DNA of 35,529 nucleotides from a bacterium (lineage in GTDB: Bacteria; Acidobacteriota; Thermoanaerobaculia; Multivoradales; J023). The stretch spans positions 1-35,529 of the forward strand of contig JAAELT010000607.1 in NCBI GenBank assembly GCA_024226315.1. Direction: 5' to 3'. The translations under genes were made by a program, and so were the position numbers. The notes beneath the pieces were generated by a model. That model made no database searches, was not told the DNA's origin, and was given only the letters and a program-made list of their open reading frames with translations. Of this stretch, positions 1-9,700 are shown piece after piece (position 1 is the stretch's first letter; each line of letters starts with the position of its first letter).

Positions 1-157
1 ACTGCGCCCGCGTCGCGCACGCGGGCGTCTGGGAGAGGCTGCCAGCGGGCGGCGCCCAGGTCAATTCCGCGAAACGCTAATTCCCTTTGCGCTTCGCATG
101 AAGAGCGGGCCCGATCCCCCAGACCTCGAACGTCGACGCGGTGAGCGCCCGCGGCCC

Positions 158-396
158 CTACCTCGTCGTCTCGACGTTCCGGTCGCCCGCTTCGGGATTG
201 AGGCGGATCTCGACGAAGGCCTGGGAGACCTTGCGGCCGTCGTCGGCGTGGCCGAAGCTGGGCGGGACGACGCGGCCCTTGCCGTAGCGGTCGCCGATGC
301 GGCAGTAGGAGTAGTACGAGCCGGTGCCGGCTGGTCCATGCGGGCGCCGGGGCGCTCGGGAGCGGACTTGACCGCCAGCTCGCCGGTGTCGCTCAC
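158..396 (-). pseudogene. Frameshifted 3' fragment of a lipoprotein paralog
   Basis: Read on the minus strand from about 325 down to a TAG at 158-160, this encodes about 54 residues closely matching the C-terminus of the lipoprotein at 2738-3760. Both contain a SYY-YCRIGD-YGKG block and an EIRLNP block near the end, and roughly two thirds of residues are identical by eye. The matching frame is open only from about 325; the preceding residues (GTG at 396, ending with MDQPA) lie in the neighbouring frame. A one-base loss near 325 therefore seems to have broken the gene. Nothing upstream of 396 continues it: an in-frame TAG and then tandem repeats follow. I read it as a decayed, 5'-truncated duplicate. 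Function in life was presumably that of the paralog, which is unknown. Confidence 0.7.
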
Positions 397-405
397 CGCG
401 GGCTA

Positions 406-427
406 GGTCAGGTCAGGTCAGGTCGGC
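406..427. repeat. Short AGGTC tandem repeat
   Basis: Four consecutive copies of AGGTC lie between the broken paralog and the 42-bp repeat array. No function is evident. Confidence 0.6.
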
Positions 428-428
428 A

Positions 429-624
429 ATGGCCATTGGCCAAGGTCTTCGACGAGGTTTGCGGGGCCCGATGGCCATCGGCCAAGACCTTCGACGAGGT
501 TTGTCGGGCCGAATGGCCGTTGGCCAAAACCTTCGACGAGGTTTGCGAGGCCGGATGGCCATCGGCCAAAACCTTCGACGAGGTTTGCGGGGCCGGATGG
601 CCGTTGGCCAAAACCTTCGACGAG
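429..624. repeat. 42-bp tandem repeat array, 4.7 copies
   Basis: Units begin at 429, 471, 513, 555 and 597, exactly 42 bp apart; the last stops after CTTCGACGAG near 624. Each unit carries two small inverted repeats: TGGCC-NNN-GGCCA with loop ATT, ATC or GTT, and AAACCT-TCGACG-AGGTTT. The first stem is kept while its loop varies. From the second unit on the loops alternate (ATC, GTT, ATC, GTT), suggesting an 84-bp higher-order duplication. The period is a multiple of three, so repetitive open frames appear in several frames on both strands; I regard these as artefacts. There are no spacers, so this is not a CRISPR array. Confidence 0.9.
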
Positions 625-639
625 CACTCTTTCTCCGAT

Positions 640-852
640 TTTCCGCCGATCGGCGCGTTTCTGGGCCCATGAGCGGGATTTCCCGCCGATCGGCCCGTTT
701 CTGGGCCCATGAGCGGGATCCCCCGCCGTTCGGCGCCTTTTTGAGGACTCTCGCCGGGCCTTGCCGCGGTTCGGCGCGTTCCTGGGGCGGGGAATGGGAT
801 TTCCCGCGGTTCGAGTCGCTTCCACGAGCCGGATGGCGGACTTGCCGCCGGA
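640..852. repeat. 40-bp degenerate tandem repeat array
   Basis: A CCGCCGATCGGC-like core recurs at 643, 683, 723, 764, 804 and about 845, a period of 40 (once 41) bp. The first two copies are nearly identical and include CGTTTCTGGGCCCATGAGCG; later ones decay. Copy junctions form the palindrome GCGGGATTTCCCGC. The period is not a multiple of three, which argues against coding. Confidence 0.8.
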
Positions 853-937
853 GATGCCTTTCAGGCCGCCAGGTATCGATGCAGCGGGCAAAACTCGGCG
901 TTCTCCCACGACCGGACGTGACACTGGCGCGAACGGG

Positions 938-1055
938 CCTGACCGAAGTGGCTGGCACGGCCTGACCGGCCTGACCGGAGTGGCTGGCACGGCCTGACCG
1001 AAGTGGCTGGCACCTGGGTCGCCTGGGTCGCCCGGGGTCGCCTGGGTCGCCCGGG
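938..1055. repeat. 23-bp and 9-bp tandem repeats
   Basis: CCTGACCGAAGTGGCTGGCA with small variations occurs three times (938, 970, 993), with one extra CCTGACCGG between the first two. Directly after, CCTGGGTCG or a close variant is repeated four to five times to 1055. With the 42-bp and 40-bp arrays this fills nearly all of 400-1055 with unrelated short-period repeats. I see no credible gene in 400-1213. Confidence 0.8.
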
Positions 1056-1061
1056 ATGCTT

Positions 1062-1138
1062 GAGTCCGGTGCGGTGAAAGTCGCACGCCGGGTTCTGAGG
1101 GGGGCTCAGGGGTCGTAAGGCCCCCTTGCCTACCCGAC
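1062..1138 (+). mobile_element. Relic 3' end of a group II intron (domains V-VI)
   Basis: Positions 1062-1095 give a 34-nt hairpin with the layout of group II domain V: outer strands GAGTCCGG and GGGTTC-type partner, a GTGAAA loop, and the ACG bulge side. Positions 1096-1138 then fold as domain VI (AGGGGGGC with GGCCCCCTT) and end in CTACCCGAC, with an A seven bases from the end and a terminal AC, matching the usual branch point and AY 3' end. The AGC catalytic triad of domain V reads AGT here. No reverse transcriptase or domains I-IV precede it, only tandem repeats, so this is probably a dead stub. Called by recall of the family consensus, not by a covariance search. Confidence 0.6.
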
Positions 1139-1213
1139 GAATCAGCGAGAGTGGGACTTCCCGGCGGTTCGAGCCTTCCGGCAACCGAGGCTCTCGCGCG
1201 CCTGCGGATGGAG

Positions 1214-2371
1214 TCACGCTCTCTTCACCGCCTCAGCAAATGAGCAATCCGCCAGCGCCCGAAACGTCGTGGCAAACACTTGCTCCGAAATCGTCTGAGC
1301 CACGATTGCCTCTTTCCAGATCAGCACAGCCCGTTTTATCTCCTCGTTCCGGCACAACCTTTGACACACGTCACTCGTCTCGACTGCAAGCGTCTGTAGC
1401 TCCTCGAAACGCCGCTCGGCGTGAAGATGTCTACTGAGAGTAATACTCACCAATGCCATCTCGACAATGTTGTTGAGCTTCAAGAAGCCCTCGATTGCTT
1501 TCCGAAAAGCTGCTTCTCCTCGTCGTGTGGAGCCGAACCGCATCATGATCATGCCTTGCAACCAGAGAATCTTGAGCTTTGGATGGCTGAGCGGCTTTCT
1601 GCTGAAGAACTTCTTCGACTGGGCGACGTGATGCTCTATCAGGCTGAGGTCGCCGGAATAGACAGCCCCTTCGGTGATACCCAACACGAGGTTGTGAACG
1701 ATGGCGTAGAAAATACGAGGCGTCAGCTTCACATCGGTCGCCGGCAGTGCCTGCCCCCAGTCCGTCATGGCTGGTGTCAGGTGTCCATGCATATGATGGA
1801 TGTAGCCACGGGCAGTCAGCGCCTCTCCCAGGTGACGGCGCTGGATGTCGTCCGGAGCCTGTCGGTAGATCGCGACTGACCGACTCGCCCATTCCACCGC
1901 TTCTTGGTAGCGATTCTGGAAGCTGCGGAGCGCGGCAAACCGAAACAGCAGATTGGCCTCATCCAGTCTCGGAATGGATTCGGACCTCAGGAGGTCAAAC
2001 GCCTCCCCATAGGTCTGCTCCGCCTGTTCGAGATCATCCGTCGCTCGATACGCCGTCCCAAGAACAGCCAGAGCACGAAGCCGCAACCGGGGCTGAGGCA
2101 TTCGGGTCATGATTTGGATCAGGTACGCCAGCTCGGGACACACCTCGGCTGCCTCGAGGCCATTCTCTGGAGCCTCTGAGATCAACTCATCGCAGCGGTC
2201 AAAGTACAGCCAGCAGAATTCAGGCGTCCAGTACTTCGGCCTCTGTACCACGATGTCGGCTTGGTCCGGCAGCACGAGCTCGCGGATAAGGCGTCTGACG
2301 TGGGGGGCTGGCATACCTCTAGCTCGCAGCCGAGACGCGAATACCTCCGCGCCCCTGTTTCTCCTGATCAA
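1214..2371 (-). CDS. TPR-repeat protein, probably cytoplasmic
   Basis: A protein of about 385 residues, mostly helical, with TPR-like segments in its middle (for example around ALAVLGTAYRATDDLEQAEQ and a following helix pair with LLFRFAALRSFQNRYQEAVE). No signal peptide or membrane segment is visible. TPR proteins act as binding scaffolds; the partner here is unknown. The open frame begins with a TTG at 2371 that lacks a ribosome binding site. An ATG 19 codons later (about 2314) has an AGAGG too close to it. The true start is unsettled and the N-terminus may be truncated. It faces the intron relic and repeats at its 3' end and stands apart from the giant operon, with 366 nt between it and the lipoprotein gene. 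Confidence 0.7.
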   Translation of the reverse strand: MIRRNRGAEVFASRLRARGMPAPHVRRLIRELVLPDQADIVVQRPKYWTPEFCWLYFDRCDELISEAPENGLEAAEVCPELAYLIQIMTRMPQPRLRLRALAVLGTAYRATDDLEQAEQTYGEAFDLLRSESIPRLDEANLLFRFAALRSFQNRYQEAVEWASRSVAIYRQAPDDIQRRHLGEALTARGYIHHMHGHLTPAMTDWGQALPATDVKLTPRIFYAIVHNLVLGITEGAVYSGDLSLIEHHVAQSKKFFSRKPLSHPKLKILWLQGMIMMRFGSTRRGEAAFRKAIEGFLKLNNIVEMALVSITLSRHLHAERRFEELQTLAVETSDVCQRLCRNEEIKRAVLIWKEAIVAQTISEQVFATTFRALADCSFAEAVKRA

Positions 2372-2737
2372 CCGGTCGGGAGAATAGCCGGCCCATACCG
2401 GCTGGTCGTAATCTCTGCACAGACGCTAGCACAGGTCTTCTCGGCGGACAGCATTTCGCGCTCCTTGCCGCCGCGATTGCGTGACATCGACACCCATTGC
2501 CGACCGCATCACGACTGAGGAGCAAGCTATCGCCGACTACCTGGTCAGGCAAAGCTCCGTGAACGGAATCGATGACCTAAAACAGCAGAATCGTTGACCG
2601 ACTGGTAAGTAGATGCCCAAGACCGCGTCCCGAACGCCTAGGTCAACCTGTGGGCAGCTACCCACTGACAGACCGGCTTCTGGCTCCAGGACCAGGCTGA
2701 TCAGCCACTGCCGGCGTCGGTCGGCGGCGGCAGGCCC
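2372..2737. other. Intergenic region without a supported gene
   Basis: A 366-nt stretch between the TPR gene and the lipoprotein gene, both on the minus strand. The only candidate is a 38-codon plus-strand frame, GTG at 2481 to TGA at 2597, with a plausible composition (TTEEQAIADYLVRQ) but no ribosome binding site; it may be a remnant. No terminator hairpin with a T-run was found. Confidence 0.5.
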
Positions 2738-3760
2738 CTACCGCGCCGTCTCCAGGTTCCTACTGCCGTCAGGGTTGAGGCGGATCTCGATGTAGGCCTG
2801 GGTCACCTCGCGGCCGTCGACGGCGTAGCCGAAGCTGGGCTGCCCCACCATGCCCTTGCCGTAGGAGTCGCCGATGCGGCAGTAGAAGTAGTAGCTGCCG
2901 TCTTTGGTGGGTTCCAGCACGATCGACTCCTGGTAGCCCTCCTCAGGGGCGGTGCGCATGGCGCGGTAGATGTCGCGCGGGTTCCCGCGGGCAAGCCGAA
3001 AGAGCACCACGCCGCCTCCGGCCTCGCTGAAATCGAGCACCACCGGCGCCGGAAGCCGGGCGACGGAGCCGGGGGTCGCGGGGGCGGCCTTCTCGGCCAG
3101 CGCGCCGCTCTCCGCCACCGCCGGCACCAGACGGACGTAGCGCATCGGCTCGTTCGACTTGAGCGCGATCTCTCTCAGGCGCTCGAGCTTGACGCCACCG
3201 GCGCTCAGATCTCGCTTCATCGGAGCGACGGTGACCGGCCCGTCGGCCGCCGAGGTCAGGGTGCTCTGGTAGCGCACCAGGGTCGCCTCGTTCTCGATCC
3301 GCCCGAGCACGACGCGCAGGTGGCTCTCGCTCACGTCTCCGGCCTTGCCGATCACCCCGTCCTCCGTCGGCTCCGAACGGTCCGTGGCGAGCTCCAGGTT
3401 CTCGGAGTAGTAGCCCTTCTTGGAGAAACGCAGGCTCAGACCGTCGCAGTCCTGACAGGAGACCTCGAACCAGCCGTCCACCATACGGCTCTCGGTGCTG
3501 CTCGCCGAAAACGATTCCGCGTCCGGGTCGAAACGGCTCTCGCGCACCTTCAGCCGCACCCGCTCGAGCGGCCGGCCGGCCTCGTCCTCCACCCGTCCGG
3601 ACAGCGCGATGGCGCCGTTGAACGCTCCCTCGAGCTCGTCCATGTACGCGGCGGCGCCCGCTGGCGCGGCGCCCGCCGGCGGCTCCTGGCCGCAAGCCGG
3701 AAGGGCGACCAGCAGCACGAAGACGACCATCAACAGCGAAGAAAGACTCGACGACTTCAT
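2738..3760 (-). CDS. Lipoprotein with carboxypeptidase-regulatory-like domain
   Basis: A 340-residue exported protein. The N-terminus is a hydrophobic signal ending in LPAC (Cys 23), a plausible lipobox, followed by an Ala/Gly/Pro-rich linker. Residues about 50-130 (ALSGRVEDEAGRPLERVRLK onward) resemble a carboxypeptidase-regulatory-like beta-sandwich, which usually serves adhesion or assembly rather than catalysis. The C-terminal half, ending in the YYFYCRIGDSYGKG and EIRLNP blocks, is unfamiliar but has a paralogous remnant at 158-396. The ATG lies 3 nt after the giant gene's TAA, and a GGAG six bases upstream overlaps the giant's last codons, so it is surely the last gene of that operon. 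A role in tethering or assembling the giant product is an inference from position only. Confidence 0.85.
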   Translation of the reverse strand: MKSSSLSSLLMVVFVLLVALPACGQEPPAGAAPAGAAAYMDELEGAFNGAIALSGRVEDEAGRPLERVRLKVRESRFDPDAESFSASSTESRMVDGWFEVSCQDCDGLSLRFSKKGYYSENLELATDRSEPTEDGVIGKAGDVSESHLRVVLGRIENEATLVRYQSTLTSAADGPVTVAPMKRDLSAGGVKLERLREIALKSNEPMRYVRLVPAVAESGALAEKAAPATPGSVARLPAPVVLDFSEAGGGVVLFRLARGNPRDIYRAMRTAPEEGYQESIVLEPTKDGSYYFYCRIGDSYGKGMVGQPSFGYAVDGREVTQAYIEIRLNPDGSRNLETAR

Positions 3761-3763
3761 GGT

Positions 3764-6700
3764 TTACTCCACGTCCAGCTTCCAGGCCCTGCTCACGCGC
3801 AGCCAGTTCCACCAGGGCCAGACCTTGGGCAGCGGCAGGTCCTTGAGGTCACTGTGTTTGTGCGTGCGCCAGCCGAGCCAGGATGCGTTCTCCTGATTCC
3901 TGATCGACTGCGGGTGCGGATGCTCTCCCGAGCCCAGGGGCAGCGCCAGGTGCCAGTAGGGGTAGAACTCGTGATTCCGGTTATCCATCAGGAAGACCGG
4001 TATGGAGCGGGCCAGATCCAGGCCGCCGCCGTCGTCGGTCGGAATCGGGACGCGATAGTTGTCGCTGGTGGCGCCACAGCGCGTCCGGTTGAAGTGCGGC
4101 TTGCCGTTGCTGTGGTGGTTGCGCAGCAGGAAGTCGTCGTAGCGCATCAACTCGAGCGCGTCGTCTTCCGGGTTGTACAGGTGATACGCCCTGTTGACCG
4201 CGTCGAGCGACGGATGGCCGGACTGGTTGAACCAGAAGGCGTGCGATCCGCACTTGAGATCGCGGACGCTGTAACTTGTCGGCACGCAGGTGGAGGTGGC
4301 GCCGCCCAGGCAGAAGGTGAAAAGCTGCTGGGGCAGCATGGTCTCCCGCCAGATCGCCGGCTCGACCGAGATGAACACGTCGGCGAGCTTGCTCGTCGAG
4401 CCGGTCCGGTGATAGCGGAAGCCGTCGAGCACCACCTGGTTGCCCAGGCTGTGGGCCATTACAGTCACGTTCTCGGGCAGAAATCCCCAGCCATTCGCGG
4501 GGCCCTGGGATTCGATCACCTTGTCGCGCAGGAAGCTGGTGAACGCGACGCTGGTCTGGAATGCGTTCTCGACGTTGTCCGCGTAGTTCGGGACGGCCTC
4601 GTTGCCTTCCCAGTTGAACAGCGCAAATCCTCCGCGGTAACCCATCCAGTAGGTGCGCTTCAGGCCCGTGTTGCCCCAGTCGAGGGCATCCTCGGGAGCG
4701 ACCTTGAAGCCGTGCACCATGATGAACATCTGGGTCTTGTCGAGATCCGGCGGCACGCTCTTGGTGCTCTGGAACGTCGCGTTCGGATAGCGCTTGATGC
4801 TCGTCGTGTTCATGGTGCCGTCGAATTCTTCGATCGGATAGACCAGCGGCACGGTGGCGTCGCTGAGCGTGGCGTACAAGGTCCAGAAGCCCTCGGGATC
4901 GCGGATCGAGACGCGCGACGAATCGAGCACCATGCGCTTGCCGGTGTCCTTCGCCTCGGCGAGCAGCGTCAGGGTGTTGAAGGTCGGCTGGAGGCCGACG
5001 ACGCCGTCGAGCGCGATGAACGCCATCTCGGTGTGCTCGTCCTCGAGCTCGATGGTCTTCGCGGCATGGCCATTGAGCAGGAAGGTGCGATTGTCGAACT
5101 CGTCGATCTGATCGTCCATCTCCTCGTCATCTTCCATGTACCCGAGTCGGTCGGACTCGCCGGTCGCGATCGCCGGCATGACGCCGAGGATCGAGGTGCC
5201 GCCGCGCAGCTCCATGAAGAACTCCCACTCCTCGTCGAGCAGGATCTCGGGCACGTCGACGATGAACGGGGCGACGTCGACGATGTTCTCGCCGTGGAGT
5301 CCCGCGCGGGCGGTGCGCCAGAAATTGAATCCGAAACCCTGGTCTTCCACCAGCTCGTCTTGGTCGTTGATGATGAATTTCGAGTCGGAGACGCCCGCCC
5401 GCAGGGTGGAGATGTCGTTGCTGTTGTTGAAGCCGAGGTCAGGGGCGAGGGGCGTGAAGCGCACCTTCTCGTCCGCCAGGTCTTCGCCCATGAACGAGAT
5501 GTTGACCGTCAGGTCGAACGGCTGGGGCTCCTCGCCGGCGCCCGTGCCGTCGAGCGCCTCGATGTAGAAGGTCTGCTCCTGTTCGTTGGACGAGAAGCCG
5601 AGCGACATGGCGGTGTGCGGCATGTTGGGATCGACGTAGGCGGCCGCGTTGCGCTCGTCGTTCACCGAATTCAGGTGCCACAGGCGCATCGCGTTCTGTT
5701 TGTACTGGCTGAGGTCGTAGTACTTCTTGGTCTGGATGGTGGAGAGCAGATTCGTCGTGCCGCTGGCCGCATTCTCCGGCGGCAGAGCCGACGCGGCCGG
5801 CCCGTCGTAGGTGAACGTCAGCATGGCGGCGTCGTACATGCCGCCCTCGGGGCGCAGCTCGATCACCACCGGCACCAGGCTCCGCTCGTTCACGACCCTG
5901 CTGTCGGCGTAGTCGGGCACGCCGTCGCGATCGTCGTCGTTGTGGTTGACGAACAGCAGCTTGCCGAGCTCTTCTGAGTCCGGCTCCGGCTCCTCGAGGT
6001 TCTCCTCGGCGTCGTTGCGCTCCGGCGGGTCGAGGCCGTTGTTGTTGTTGGAGTCGATGTCGACGTCGAACATGACCACCGAGAACGGCACCCGCTCGGA
6101 TTCGACCCGCAGCGTCACCGGCCCGGAGGGCCCGGGCGTCCACGACCAGCCGGCGTTGACCGACACCGACACCTCGTGCATGCCTTCCGGCTGCTGGAAG
6201 ATCTGGCCGGTGGGCAGAATGGCGGTGCCGGTACCCAGCCCGGCGGACTCGGCGAACAGCGCCAGGGAGCTGTTCTCCCAGAAGAACATCACGGTGTTGA
6301 GCGCCGGGTAGTCGCTGGGTTCGATCTGGTAGCCGAAGCCGAGCTCGGTCTCGTGGCGGTTGCGGTGGCCCAGCTTCACCGCCGGCGGCGGATCTTCGGT
6401 CAGCCGACCCTCCACCGCCCACAGCACATAGGTCAGCTCCCAGCTCGGGCTGGGCTCGATCTCGAACAGATCCATCTCGGCGCCGCAGTCGTCGCCGCAC
6501 GTCACCACCTCGTTGATGAAATCCGGTTCGTCGGGCTGCTTGGGGACCGACACCTCGATCGACGGCGTGGCGACGACCTCGTAGCGGCCGGGAGAAGACG
6601 GCATGGTGACGGCATAGGTGAAGAAGCCGTCGCCGTCGGGGCTCGAGACCGAGGAGCTGCCGGCGTCGCCGTCGAACATCACCGTGGCGCTCTCGCCGAT

Positions 6701-9700
6701 GGTGCCGCCGCCGCACGACTCCGGTAGGCAGGAGGGCGCGGCATCACCGGTGAAGCGCCTGGTGGTGTAGGTGCCGAGCGGGTTGGTACAAAACCTGTCG
6801 TCACACGAAACCACCGAGAAGTCCTCGCGAACGATGTAGAGCGCCACCTGGATCGGCACCGTCTCGGTCTCTCCCGGCGCGTAGACCTCGATCGACTCGC
6901 TGCCGGTGTTGCCCACCGGCTGGCCGCGCCCCGAGACCAGCAGCAAAGGATGGCCGACGAAGACGCCGCCCGGGACGAAGAAGAGGTTGACGCTGGCGTT
7001 GAACGTGGTGGAGGCGTCCCGGTCTTCCGACATGGCATTGGCGTCGACCTGGTAGCTGGAGTCCTCGCCCACCACCAGGTGTACCCAGGTGCCGTTGATG
7101 CCGCCCTCGGTGGTGATCGAACCCTGGCCGTCGCAGTCCTCGGCCAGCACCAGACCGGCGCGGCACGACCGCTTCTCCTCCCGGGTTAGCAGCTCCGGCC
7201 CCTTCTCGGGCTCGCTCGAGGCGCCTCCCACCAGGGTGTAGGTGACCTCCTGGTTGGAGATCGGGTTGCCGTGCTGGTCCACCGGGACCGCGCGCAGCGC
7301 CCGGCTCAGGCTGAGATGGGGAAAGCCGCTGTAGTTGGTGCCGTTGGGGGCCTGGAGGTCGTTGATCTCATCGGGCATGCCGAACTCGAAAAAGTTGTTG
7401 GTCAGGCCGTAGCCGTTGACCTCGGCGGTCACCAGGTTGAGGCCGGCGCGGAAGAAGTAGTCGTCGCCCTGGAACAGCAGGTAGTAGGGGCTCTCGGCGG
7501 TGCTCGTGCCCAGGGTGAGGTCGACGCTGGCGAAACCCCGGCGCGTGGTGGTGACGGTCTTGGTGCTCGAGCCGTCGAAGTCGCCGCCGCCGGCGAGGAT
7601 CGAGAAGGTCACCTCGGCGCCCTGGACTTTGAGGCCGTCGGCGTCGGTGACCAGCACCAGTAGCTTGGCGCCGTCGGTCTCGGTCAGCGCCTTGCCGGCC
7701 GTGCCGATCTGCACGTTGCCCGAGAACGCCACGATCTCGACCGCCTCGTCGGGATTGGTGTTGGTCCGGGTCGAGGACGGGAACTCCAGCTGCTCCGCCA
7801 GGTCGAGGATCACGTCGATCGGCGGCACCGCGATCATGCCGCCCGAGAGGTTGCCCGAGAGCTGGTAGCGGGCCTCGCCGGTGGCCGGGTCGTGGAGCCG
7901 GTAGCCGATGCCGGACCACTCGATGTAATCGAGCGTCGCCGCCGGCACCCGGGCGGTGCCGCCGGCCAGCACCCAGCCCTCGATCTCGTCCAGCACCGCG
8001 GCTGGAAACGGCAGGGTGGGCAGGATCGTGCCCAGGTTGGCCTGGTCGACGTCGAGCACGGCGGTGCCGGCGTCCGCCGCCAGGATCAGCGCCTTGTCGG
8101 CCGAGACGGCGGCGATGTCGTAGTCCTCGAAGATCCGGCGCTCGAGCGCCGAGGCCTCGAGCTGAGCGAGCTCGAGCCAGCGCCGCGCGGCGCCGGAGTC
8201 GCCGATCGCGCGCGGGCCGAAGACGTCGGCGTCGATCGCGATGCCCTGCCACCGGAGCCGCTCCACCAGCCCCAGGCTGCCCTCGGGCTCGACCACGCTC
8301 GACACCATGGCGATCGACGGGAAGGGGTGGACGACGGCCAGGCCGTCGAGCATGGCCAGCTCGCGGGCAAAGTCAGCGGCGGCGTCCAGATAATCGCCGG
8401 TGAGGCTCGACAACACCTCGAGCGTGCTCTGGGGCTCACCACCGGCCTGGGTGGCGTAGCCCTGGGAACCCGGTGCGATGCCGATGCCCACCGGCACGCC
8501 GGTGAGCTGCTCGTTGACGAAGCTGAGGCTGTCGCCACCGGGGGTGGTGAGGGTGACCTCGAGCTCGAACGCCCGGCCCATGCCGATACCCTCTTCGCTC
8601 GCGGCGATCATCTCGCCATTCGCCATCAGCTCGACCCGGGCATTGACCAGGTAGGGGGGAGCCACCCACAGGTCGCCGTAGGTCGCCACCACCGCCTCGT
8701 CGTCGGGCGTCGCGGGGCCGAACCACAGCACCGCCTCGTTGCCGGCCAGGTCGCTCGCCGGCAGGGTGACGTCGAGCAGCTCACGGAGCCCCTCGCGCAC
8801 CACCAGCCGTACGCGATGGCTGACCTCCTCGGAAAAATCGATGTCGAAACCGTTGACCGCGGTGACCCGGCCCACCAGGCCGGCGGGCAGCACACCCTCC
8901 TCCTGGACGACGAGCGCTCGCGGCAGGCTGGCGCTCTGGTAGTCACCATCGGGCGCCAGAAACGCGTCCACCTGGCCGGCCAGCACCTCGCTCGGCAGCG
9001 GGCAGGAAGTGGCGTCGGTGAGCGGCGCGGTGCAGGAGGCACCGGCCAGGTAGGAGTCGACGAAGGCGCTCGCGTTCAGGCCCATCTGTTCCAGCAAGCT
9101 GTCGCCGCTGGCCGTGGCCATCGACTTGAGCTCGGGATCGAGACTCAGCCAGGTCTCACCGGTGTCGTCGAGCACCACGCCGCGGAAGTTGGCATAGGGC
9201 AGCCAGACCTCGCACCAGGCGCGCTCCAGCTCGTATGCCCCCGGCTGGCCGCCGACGAGAACCGGCTCCCAGGGAATGCCGGCGGCAGTCAGGACGCGCT
9301 CGAGCTCGACGAAGCTCGCCACGCCGAAGTGTTCGAGCAGCGAGCCGGTCGGGATCGCGCGCACGCCCCAGGCCACCCGCGCCGGGAAGCCGGCAAGGCG
9401 CATCATCTCGGCCAGGAGACCCGCTTGGTCGAAGTCGTTGCCCTCGCCCGAGCGCAGCACCGCGGCCGGCCCCTTGGCGGCGCCGAAGTAGCTCGCCGGG
9501 CGGATCTCGTTGAGCACGTGAGCGTACAGCGCGAGCGGGTCGCCGCCCAGCTCGGTGACTCTGTCGGCCACCGGGTCCGGCCGGTCGATGACCGCCTTGG
9601 GGATCACCGTCTCGCCAGCGAGCTCCGCGGCGATCTCGGCGGCGATGGCCGCCTCGTCGTCGGCCGCCAGGACGGTCTGACCGGCGGCTGCCCGCAGCGC

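Noticed and set aside
436..672. Repetitive peptide frame (WPSAKTFDEV-type repeats) over the 42-bp array
   Set aside because: All frames over a 42-bp repeat stay open together, there is no ribosome binding site, and the adjacent array has a 40-bp period that no frame can follow. The conserved features are hairpins, not codons.
429..852. CRISPR array
   Set aside because: Repeats are contiguous with no unique spacers and periods of 42 and 40 bp; no cas gene is near.
1..1138. Left-edge intron stub and right-edge intron start being one intron on a circular molecule
   Set aside because: Joining the ends would place a lipoprotein fragment and tandem repeats inside the intron with no reverse transcriptase, so they are more likely separate insertions.
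2481..2597. 38-codon plus-strand ORF starting with GTG
   Set aside because: Composition is plausible but there is no ribosome binding site and nothing recognisable; kept only as a note in the intergenic entry.
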